From Sclerodactyla briareus (Eukaryota > Echinodermata > Holothuroidea > Dendrochirotida > Sclerodactylidae), in the NCBI GenBank assembly GCA_026419785.1, contig JAODTK010005873.1, positions 62,001-126,000 on the forward strand: DNA of 64,000 nt, written 5' to 3'. Below, piece by piece: positions 24,601 to 36,600 of this stretch. The notes under the pieces were generated by a model. It was not told the origin of the DNA, made no database searches, and saw nothing but the letters and a program-made list of their open reading frames with translations. Every line of letters starts with the position of its first letter. The first letter of the stretch is position 1. The translations under genes and the position numbers were made by a program.

Positions 24601-27600
24601 TTTCAGGGCAAAGAGAGAGACCTCCAAACCTTCCTGGCTGATGAATGAGAAATGTAAGGAACCTGAACAAAAGTGAGTATATCGTTAGAATTACATATCT
24701 GATACCTGTATGTGCTGTTTTTCCACATTTTATCCCATTTCATTTCTATGGGTTTAGGAAGCCAATCAAGGAACTCTGGCCCTATGGTTTTGTTGACCAA
24801 TCACACTGCTCCCAGGACTCCAGTTTTATGTCCCTATTTGAAATGACTAACTGAATGACATTCATTGGACTCCCAAGATCCGACCACTTCCATAGAACTG
24901 GAGGATCGGAAGATTAAACATAACTGCTTATATACTGCTGTCGACAAGTATTATGCAAATGTCTGAACGAACAAATTCTAGAATCAACAATTATCTCAGT
25001 ACCATTGATGAAACTGACACTGTAACATAAATACCAAGTATCTCGCAATCAAAGATACAGGTACAGTAACAAAGTGGAGAAAATGCGGCCAGGGAAGGAT
25101 GGAACTTAATATTTACTGGTTAAAGCTCAATGATATCTATTGTTATTACAGTTTGGACCCTTCTAAAAGTCATCCTCTTTTACAAAACTCTCATTTCAGC
25201 TGAATACCCCAGCTGTTTTAGCTGTTGTAATTGTGCATGTTCATCTAATTTTCTGTCTGTCAACAATTGAATCAAATTGCAACTCTTCCAACATCCTTGA
25301 GGATATGGATACCACTTTGTCACATGATGCTATTAGTGAAGGCCATCTGGGAATATTGTAAAGGTCAGGGTACCCTGTAATAGGAATTATTCACTCCTCA
25401 TGCCACGGCAAATGCCAAAATCGAATACCAATGTATCCTCCGACCTCTTGGTACTGACAACATAATCACCCATGCGGGGGTGGAAATAGGACAGTCGGAA
25501 CGACAAACAGACAGACACTCATCTGACAGAGTGACCTCTCTGTTTGGGACATTCTACTGTAGTGCAGCTGTATCAAAGTGCAAAATAGTAGTGATTACTG
25601 TGTAGTCAATTGGCGGCTGGCCTCCATACTCTTTGTCATCAAAACTGAAGTAATGATAACTAAAAAACATTGCGGACATGCTGCTCTACCTAGGAATTGG
25701 AAAATTTGAAATGTGGGGTTTTAGTATAGTCCTCTTTTTACCTGTGCTAGCTTAAAAAAAAACATGTTTCATGACTATTCAACGACCTTCACCCCTCAAA
25801 CCTACCTTGCAGCCCACTTTTGGAAGATTAGACTGTATGGAGGTTAATGGTCAACCAGATACTGTATTGAATGTTATGGTCAATCACATCCCAAAACCAT
25901 AATTTCACCAGCCACTCATAGCACAGTGGATAAAAATACACCTTTGTTTGCTCCCATTCTATGCAGTGAAGAGTCTTTGTTTGGGATGGAGACCTTCCCA
26001 CCAAAGTCCTCCACCGGGTCAATCAGGGAAGGTAAGAAACCCATTCAGTTGTGTCTTTGATATAGTATACTGGAAATAATATGCAACATTTGTATATAGC
26101 ACCCTGAAGTGCTTCACAGGATATCACGATGGCCAATTCCCTACACACGCATATTGGTATTAGTGTATATATAATCCCAACAAATATACTATTAATAAAG
26201 ATTGGCAGTTCCTTCCTTTGCTCAGATTAGTCAAGCTTCAAAAATACTTGGACCTTCCCCCTTATTATAACAATTTGTATGTAACTCAAATAAAATCTGC
26301 TAATGAGTAAGAACTAGCAGCAACTTTGATTTGATCAGATGAAATGGATCAGGAGACACACTGAATACTCAACACATTCATGTGCGACGTTTAATAGGAC
26401 CGATCATGTAGGCTACATGTAGCGAGCCAGGGCCTGGTGCGGTTGTGTTGTGATCAGACGTTTATTTTATTATAATTCAGAAGTGTCCTTCAGACTGTGA
26501 ATGTGTAGTACATTGTTGGGTTAAAATTACTGAAGTCAAGTTTCCAGGGCGTTTAGGTGGACAGGTCATAGGTTTCACAGATCAGGAGGCGTATTATCAA
26601 AGCAGGGACAGTGGGGGGGGGGGGACTAGTGTGGGGGGGACTAGTGGGGGTATCATCATGCAACTATCTGCCAAAACACCCATACAGAGGGGGCTAAGGT
26701 AATTGGAACTTGACATGTCTCCACAACGAACCTAGAGAGTAACTTCTGTTATCACACAGAAAGCAATTCAGTTGTGCTCTGGTTCCTGACAGGTCCTAGT
26801 CTAGCGTTACAAGGTTAATATTGTTCCGCTTGGGTTCTCTATGCTGATTGGGTGGCCACATTGTTTGTTCTCCCCGCATAACACTTTGACAGGTTCCTGT
26901 CGAATATAGCGATGAACAAGGTGATTGTTGTTGAACTATTTTCAATATGATGGGATCAATTCATGAATAATCCCTGATTGATCACTGTTTGAAGGTACAC
27001 CTGTCGCGGATGACTTCGAGGATGCCCTGGAGAAGGGGTCCCAGGGGCCAGCAGACGGCCAGGATGCCACCTACACTCGGCTGAGCCAGTAGACGATCCC
27101 AGTGGAGGCCCAGCGCCAGCTCAGCCTTGAAGATCCTGGACCTCCTATCCATGTTGCATAAATCGTCAGAAGGTTCCCGCTTACTGGTAACATGAAATAG
27201 AAATGCGGTTGGTTCTTACCTTTTACCAAAATGCAATGAAACTTTTGTGGTATTGGGGAATTAAGAAAAACAACGGTCCAAAGCAGCAAACTAGATAATG
27301 ACTTGAAAATAGCATTGTAATAAGTGTAATGTACTGGAATGATTATGTTTAGTTTAATATGATTTTTTTCGTCCTTTTCCATGGCTCGTCTCAGGTAGAT
27401 TGTCTTGATGACTATCTTAATCAGAGACATTCTTTGAAGTCCAGTGTGATCCCAAAGAATGATAGCAGGTAAGGTTGTTTTACGGTTCCCTCAAAATCCT
27501 CTCAACACTGAGAGCCTGGGTGCCAATTACGACAGATTTGAAGAACATTGATTGTTGTTGTTCCCGTTTCAGATTGCTCAAAATATATACTTTCTAAATG

Positions 27601-30600
27601 TTTTATTAGTCCGTTGCCGGTCAAATCATGCCCCACAATTCAAGAAAAGTGACACACCCCATAGTCAATCTGAAGAGACCACCGACCATAACTCCCAAAA
27701 CAACTGACTGATGATGATTGCCTCACCCCACTATCACAATTAGTGACTGAGAACACTGGTACAATGACAGGTAGTCACATGGCTACTGGACAAGACCCTA
27801 CAGTGACTCAACTGTCTTGATGGGCAGCTGTAGGATCCACTACAATGAGAACAAGAGGCAATCCCGGAGTGCAGATCTCATCAGCAAATGTGGAACTAAT
27901 AATTTGTTTCTACTTGGCTACCTTTTTGCGAGTTGCAAAAGGACAAAATTTATCAAAATATGCTGAAAACAGCCATTTTCCCGCAAAAATATTCATATTC
28001 ATGGAAATTTCAGAAAATTTACAGCTTAAAGTTGGGGAACCCTTTGTTTTGATACTTGGTACCTTCTTCTGAAATTTGAAATCATTGATCATTCGTCCTC
28101 CAATCTCTAAATATTCCCAAAATTGAACAGATTTCAGAAAATCTCAAATTTGATCCAAAATCTATTTTTCCCCCTGAATGAAATTGACATTTTTGGTAAT
28201 TTTGGGCTGATTGCATGGGAAAAGTTGTTATTTGTGCCTTTTACATTGCTACAAAAAAAATTTGAAATCCCCTTAAGCAATCTGGAATAGAGAATATCTT
28301 GAAAAATAGTGAAAACTTGTAAAAATGAGGAATTGCCCCAAAATTTGTCTTTTGCCTCCTAAATTCCCCAATTTGGATAGTTTCCGTCTAATTTTGAGAG
28401 CAACCATGTGTTCAGTGACTATTCAAGCGTGTGCGAAATCTCACTTTGTTCAGCCACTCCAAAATGGAGATATTTGCGAAAACCATCAAAAATCTGACGG
28501 ACCACGCAAACGCACACACACACACATACCTGTGTAGGGCGCCAGACGGGGACGCACAAACGGACATTGATCTTTCACCTATGGAAATGGGGACATCAGT
28601 GCAAAACCTACATAGGGGTACCCCTACCCACTACAAGTATCATTTTTAAGCAGTTTTAAGGGAAACACAGGAACCGGGGATATCCCCCATTCCGTTTTTT
28701 TTGTGGAGCGTTTTCCTATGGAAACGGGGACAAACAAACGGGGATATCCCCGTTGCGCGGCGTTGTCCCCCAGTTACGTGGAAAGGATCCGTGTGTGTCC
28801 CCGTTCTACTGGATCCACAAACGCACACACACACACGCACACACACAAACGGACACTTTGCGAGTGCACCTCATTGCTGGATCACCCAGCACCCATGGGT
28901 ACCCCACCAAGGGTTACCCCTCAGTGGATAGTTCCAAACCACCACGATGGTTACCATAGCAACCATTGCTATGGCAACCAGCAACAGTAAATATAGGTGA
29001 GATGGCAAAGTGACTACAATTTCTCATCCGGCCCTTCGGGACCGTTGAGATAATAATAGAAGCCTAAGACCCCATCCGATTTCCTTGGAGAGTTTGATTG
29101 CTCAGGTTGAGGTGGTGCAGACTACTCGAGCATACACACCTACAAAATTCATTCATCTTCACAGATGTGTAGGTGAACTCTTTTACTGATCAACCTTTTA
29201 AATAGAGAACTTCTTTCATATATAACTCTTCATAAATGGGTGTGTCGAAGCTTTCATTCTGAAATGTTCTGCCGTAAACGGTATTTAAAGGCAATGGCTT
29301 TTTAGTGTTTCAACTTGAGAGTACTACATGAGGTCTCATGTTGGTGAATTTCATCAACCTAATAAAACCCACAAAAGAGTATGTGTGATGTGTTGAAGTC
29401 CTGTGGAAACCTGATAATATTGACTGATTTGGCACTTGTTTGCCCACTCTTTTCTATTTCAGTGAAGAGTTTGAGATCCCTGTCTTACCTTATGGCCAGC
29501 AAGTGAGGATACTCATCAAGACATCGTGGGGTGACAAGCACTATGTGGGACTGAATGGCATAGAGGTCTTCCTCAACAATGGCCAGCTTGCCCCTATAAG
29601 AGCCCCATGTACGCTCAACATACAAGTCCTCACTTGAGTTTGTTCATTGGAGAGCAAGCATGGAACTTCTGATCAATCCCATTTACTTTTTGAGGTCAGA
29701 GGTCATCCTTGGCAGCGGTCACAAAATTCCTTAGGAATGTTTCAGTAAAGGTTAGGAAGCATATTTCACCAAGTACGATAAAACAATCAGCCTTGAACTG
29801 CTGCATGCGAAAATGTGTATTTGGGGTTAGCCCTAACACAGTGTAGTATATGAAATTTTGGAAGCCTATGCTGCAGAATTATATTTCTGCCTCATAAGTT
29901 TACCCTCAAATAATTCCCCCCCCCCCACCCTATTTTGAAAATGTAAGTCCCCTTCTTCTCCAGGGCATTTATGACAGGTTATACAGTGTTATATTTTCAT
30001 CCTTCATAGATCACTGCTGATCCTCCCGACATTAACACCCTAGAGGAGTATGATGCTGACCCCAGGGTGGTCAGTAATCTGATAGACGGTGTCAATCGCA
30101 CCAGGGATGACATCCACATGTGGCTGGCCCCCTACATCCCCGGACAGAACTCACTGGAGATCACTTTCTCCCACCCTGTCAAGGTCGCAATGATAAGGAT
30201 ATGGGTAAGTGACAGGGCCAGGCAGAAGGCACATGGCAGACTCATAGTAATAGCCGCCTCAGCATTGGTCAATATTTGTGCTCCCTTCATGATAAAAATA
30301 CTCCAGAGGGTTGTTTAAAGTGGATAACAATATCTGAGTTCAACTGAAAGCAGAAAGACTTGTTGCTGCTTCAGATTAGGATTATTTATATGCAGTTTGC
30401 TCGGCCCTCTCTCACAAAGACAGTTTGTATTGTTTGCACAGTGGTCACTGAAAAAACAGAATGAAACATGTAGATATATCACCATATACATTTCAGTGTC
30501 TAATGTTATTTTGATGCTATAGAGACTAAATGGAATTTCACGTAATTCAAGATTCGATTTCAATGTCTGTTCTCTATGTTAATATGAGTGGTAGAGCAAC

Positions 30601-33600
30601 ATGTGGTTCTCATCTAGATACACTGTTCCTATCAAGATTATTGCACCGCGCTCAAGTTATTCTCTTCATATATCCTGATCTCAAGACTTTCCAGGCCTAC
30701 CCCAGCCTCGAGTTCCCAACCATCTTCGATCATTCCAGTTGTCATAATCCATTCTCTCAAGGTGGCCTCTTTTGGTCGTTGCCAGTTTAAATACAATCTT
30801 CTGCATGGCACTTGACTTTCAACACCCACGTGGAGGGCATGATTTGAGGATATTTAAGGTCGCATAATCCTGCAGTGGTAACAGTGTGTTTACTCATCTA
30901 AATACCCCACAAAAGAGGGTGTCAGTAGCCCAGTTCAAAACAGTCTGCTGCATGACACTTGACTTCCAACAACCACATGGAGGGGGGGGGGGGGGGGGAA
31001 ATTCAATGACACATAATCCTGCAGTGTTAACAGTGGCTCCCTGGTCAAAATTACCACCCCAAGAAAAAGTTTTGGTAGCCAGTAGAAAGTCAATCTCCTG
31101 CATGACACTTGACATTTAATACCTAAATGATGAACAAGCAATGAAAATTATGGTTTTGGTAGCCTGTTCAAAGACAATCTGCTGCATGTTACTTTAACTT
31201 CTGCACCCAAATGGGGTGAGAAATTGAGAGATATTTAAGGTCACATATTCTTGCAGTGGTAACATTGCGTTACTGGTTAGAACTAGACATCTTCAGTTGG
31301 ATCAACTGCAGAGTGAAAATAGCCCCACAACAGTTATTCAGTGGGGTGATGATGTCAAATCTCCATGGATTACTGGAAAGGACCTCTGTGACCCAGAGAG
31401 AACATTCTCAAGTTTCGTTCAAATTCTGAAGAGGTTTACAAATTCTTGCATTAACTATGCAAAATTAGAGAGGCATTCATTCTTAATGCTGCAACTTTCA
31501 AAGTGGATTAGTCATTTACATTGGGTAACAATGTATTCACCATAATTTCCAACCTCGGACATCCTGAACAGATGAAACTACTTGATGTCACCCAAATGAC
31601 AATGGTGGCAATGCAACATGATGAAAATCCCCCTTCAAAATTTGTGACTTCGAAAATGACCTTCAACTCCGTCAGGGATCAAATGAATCTACAGTACCAA
31701 GTTGTTTTCAAAATCTGACAACTTCGAAATCCTGCAAATTTGACCTTAGAATGACCATGTTATGGCAGGGTCAGATGGAGCCTGTATCCACCAAAAGATT
31801 TTGAAATCCAGCGACTTTGCAAATACATACAAGTAAGCGGGCCAGCCCATCAGTACATCGTCCACTTTCCCATTCGAGATTTTACTATGACAGACAGTGT
31901 GCCAAGTTTCTGCCCAATCAGACAGTATTTACGAGGTAATATGCATATTATAATACCCCCAGAGGAGGATTAGTTGCTTCCCTCCATAAAGACGGTTTTT
32001 GGTAGCCATTCTACCAGAAGGTACCCCATCATCATCACATCAAATCACCGGCTTAGCATCCACATCAGTGGGTGGAGATGGTTCATGACAGCTTCCACGC
32101 CACTCTTCCACTTGGTTCATTGTAGCAGCAGGATTTCCAGACTTAAGATCTGTCAAAAGGGTACTGGACAGGTCCTTTCTTGTCCCACAAGTTTCTGTTC
32201 AGGCAATTTCCCATGTCAGTATAACCTTATGATTCAGCCTTCACAATGCTGCACTATGTCCATACCAGCCAAGTCTTCCCACATATAGACTAGACTACAA
32301 GCATGGGGGTTCATTTATTCATAAATGCTGTCAAGAGTTCCCTTTTTCACCATCCTCTGGTTTCCAGCACATACATCTCAGCATTAAAGTGCATTTCACT
32401 TCATTCTCCTAATGTCTCCCATCTTAGGTTGCTCAACATAATGGGCAATTGAATCCGGTAATATTTGCACAGCGCAAGTAGAAACATTACATTTGTGTTC
32501 TTCTCCTCTTTGTTGCAGAACTACACAAGTCCTCGAATCCACTCCTTCAGAGGTGCCAAGGACATTGAGATGTACATGGGAGAGCGATGTATATTCAAGG
32601 GAGACATTGACAGTGAATGCTAACTGAAATTCTCCACGGGGGGCAATCATCAAACTCTCAGGCAATGCTTGCAGCAGCTCAGCCCCAGAATCATTGTAAC
32701 ATTTAATGGCACTTCCCATTGTTGCAACTTCTAAGTTATTGTTGCTTAATTACTCTATATCAATGGAATGTTCCAGAGTTTCCCCCCACTTTTTCCCCAT
32801 TGGGGGTAGTGAGATAGAAATCTGACTCCCACTTCCGCACTGGTGGTCGCAACTAATGTACAAATGGAGTGCCCATCCAAAGGTTGGTAGTATTTCCAGG
32901 CAAATGTTGAAAAGGTTCTAATTTGAGGCCTCAGATTTGTAGTCTATTCATTTCTGTATGACCTCGTTATTTCATTGATGGTATATTTGTTTTTTTTTGT
33001 TTTTTTTCTCTTTTTGTAGGGCATCAGGCCTAGAGAGGGAGACATGGAGCATTTGTGATGTAGTTCTAAGCGTTTTTCCTCATTATGAACGTAGATATTA
33101 TTACATCACAGCTCCTTTATTTAGGAGTGGATTTTGGGAGAGACACTTCAATTTTCAAAGAAAACGGACAGCGGCCAGGGTAGTCCCCTGGAGATGGGGG
33201 TCCCAACCATCCTAGTTTTGCTGGGCTCCCTCACTACAGAGGATCTATTTCACTTAATCCACTTACCCCATATTGTTACTTTTCATTCACCCCACCCGCA
33301 CACCCGTGAACATTTGTTTTCTTTCACAGTAGTCCAGGCTGGCAACCATATCGTTCGTTCTTTTTAGTTTGCCAGTTGAACGTTAAATTTCATGAGCATC
33401 TTGGCTAAGAATATCCTCATTTTTTTTATCGCTGAAAATCACCCTCTTCTTGCAGAGTAGTCAGGAAATAATGACAACACTGAATATGATGAAATGAATC
33501 TCATTCTTGTACAAATTAGGTCTTCAGCACGTTTATGAACTTTGGGCTCATCACCTAGGAATGGGGTCCCAATCCTACTTTTGTTATGCTCTTGGATCCA

Positions 33601-36600
33601 GAGTTTATGGGAGGCGTTACTACAAAGATTTTACCAATGACCGCCCTGTTTTCCCTAACTCAAATTGAGGATTAGAGATTAGGCAGAGATTAGAGTCACC
33701 TCAACCAAACAGGAGTACCGGCGCATTGATCCCAAAATACTGTTGGGCGTTAATGGCTTTCTGTCCTGCGGGTGACTTACCCCCTCCCCCCACCTCCATG
33801 TTGAGATACCTTCATGAAGCATGGCCTAGATTACTCCTTGTACCTGGGTGTGAGATCGGAAGCTGAGAAGAAGTGAAGATCCAGGTTTGCAGTCTTGTAG
33901 AAACCCTTGTAGGAAATACCCATGCACAATCTGAGAATATTACCTATAATCACCAATGAGTGTCCTATTCTACTAAATACCTCCTCTCTCCCCCTTTGGA
34001 ATGTTTTAATAAAGGTTCAGAAGCATGTTTCACCAAGTAACAATGCAAAAACAGCCCAGAACTGATGCACACACACACATTTATAGTATTTAGGAAGTAG
34101 CCTAACACATTGTAGTGGATGAATTTTTGGGAGCCTATACTGCAAAATTATAATTTTGCCTCAGAAAATTACTCTGATGGCTTTGAAAATGTAAGGCTCC
34201 TGGGGCACTTATTACAGATTATATATATAAATAACTTGCACCTCATATAATCGTTTACATTTCTGATTTAATTTCTGTTTGTTTGCAGACCATACTCTTC
34301 ACAGAGGATGAAGATATCCTGGAGCTGATCTCCAAACATGATGAAGCATACATCTCCCAGACCGAGACTGGTTCAGCTCGAGCATGGAGGATGATCTCAT
34401 ACCAGAGAGACCTAGGATTGTCGATGAGGGCGAGGTAAGCATTCAATAGGTTAACCTCTTACATTCTGAAGCTCATATCGAGGCATGATGAGGCATACAT
34501 CTCCCAGACCGAGACTGGTTCAGCTCGAGCATGGAGGATGACCTCATACCAGAGAGACCTAGGATTGTCGATGAGGGCGAGGTAAGCATTCAATAGGTTA
34601 ACCTCTTACATTCTGGAGCTGATCTTGAGGCACGCTGAGGCATACATCTCCCAGGCTGAGGACTGGTGATGAAGCATGTAGGATGACCTAATACCAGAGA
34701 GACCTTGGACTGTCGATGAGGGCTAGGTAAGCATTCAATAGGTTAACCTCTACATTGTGGAGCTGATCTTGAGGCACGATGAGGCATACATCTCCCAGAC
34801 CGAGGACTGGTTCAGCTCGAGCATGGAGGATGACCTCATACCAGAGAACCTAAGATTACCGATGAGGGCGAGGTAAGCATTCAGTAGGTTATGGTGGTAA
34901 CCTCTTACATTCTGGAGCTGATCTTGAGGCACGATGAGGCATACATCTCCCAGACCAAGGACTGGTTCAGCTCGAGCATGGAGGATGACCTCATACCAGA
35001 GAGACCTAGGATTGCTGATGAGGGCGATGTAAGCATTCAATAGGCTATAGTGTTAACTTGTTACAATCTGGAGGTGATCTTTGAGGCACAATAAGGCATA
35101 CATCTCCCAGACTGAGGACTGGCTCATATCCATCATGGAGGATGACATCATACCCAGAGAGACCTAGGATTGTCGATGAGGGCGAGGTAAGCATTCAATA
35201 GGTTAACCTCTTACATTCTGGAGCTGATCTTGAGGCCGCTGAGGCATACATCTCCCAGGCTGAGGACTGGTGATGAAGCATGTAGGATGACCTAATACCA
35301 GAGAGACCTTGGACTGTCGATGAGGGCTAGGTAAGCATTCAATAGGTTAACCTCTTACATTCTGGAGCTGATCTTGAGGCACGATGAGGCATACATCTCC
35401 CAGACCAAGGACTGGTTCAGCTCGAGCATGGAGGATGACCTCATACCAGAGAACCTAAGATTACCGATGAGGGCGAGGTAAGCATTCAGTAGGTTATGGT
35501 GGTAACCTCTTACATTCTGGAGCTGATCTTGAGGCACGATGAGGCATACATCTCCAGGCCAAGGACTGGTTTAGCTCGAACAGGGAGGATGACCTCATAC
35601 CGAGAGACCTAGGGACCCTGCTGAACAGACCCCCCGGCCCGACCCACTTGTCCAATGGCAACGCCCTTCACAACGGACAAACCGCCTCCTATAGTTTTTT
35701 ACGAGAGTGGTGTATTGTTTTTTCTGCGTACACAGATAAGGACCCGGTGGATCCTTTGAGTGCCACACCCTAAGGCATACCTCTCCCAGCCTGCGGACTG
35801 GCTCATATCCATCATGGAGATGCCATCATTATACCCGGAGAACCCTGAGGGTCTCGTATGGGGTGTTATTGTTTGTTGTGGAGTGGCTTGTATGCGGTTT
35901 TGGTAAAATAGACGTAAGCATTCACTAGGTTATGGGGTTAACCTCTTACATTCTGGAGCTGATTTTGAGGCACGCTGAGGCATACATCTCCCAGACTGAG
36001 GACTGGATCATCTCAATTCGCTTTCTTTCAACCTCTTAGATCAGGTTGTTCGAAAACGTACACTTCATGAGTCAACAGCATTCGAACCAAATAGAAAATC
36101 AGGCATATTTTCCTATTTAGGAACCCAGAAATTGCATCCAAAATCCACTTAGGAAACGAGTGACGATGTTGAAACTCTGTGGAATATTGACGGAACGTTA
36201 CACATAAGAAGCTACAACATCGTGCTCATTTCAACCAAGTTTACCGATACTCGCTACGTTGTCCACCGAATCAGGATTATACTACTGAAGATTGAAGGCA
36301 GAATATTTTCAGAAATATGTACATGCTAAGGAAAGAAACAGTCAGAATAGGGACGGCCACTCCCAGAAATATCTAGGTGATTGAAATCACTCATGATGGT
36401 AGTAATTTTCGCTGGAAAATTTGTTAAGCATATCAAAGAAGGTGAGTTGTTGCCTCCAGATCTCTTAGGAGAACAATAAACAACTGCCTAAATTCCTTTT
36501 ACACAATTATACACCACACAGAATTGACAGGATTACCACTTACATCTTCCTACTTCTATTCAAGTCAGACCTGACGTACAACAAAAACTTCAGCAATCCT

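Noticed and set aside
28500-28870. Possible CRISPR-like spaced repeats
   Set aside because: The repeated words are cacaca and acgggg simple sequence with irregular spacing in an animal intron. No repeat-spacer regularity.
31974-33367. Open frames of 70-107 codons around 32-33.4 kb
   Set aside because: They are intronic or overlap the true exons at 32519 and 33020 in other frames or on the opposite strand.
34255-35537. Minus-strand open frames in the exon array (ISNPRSLWYEVILHARAEP)
   Set aside because: They are antisense shadows of the repeated KATNIP exon fragment.
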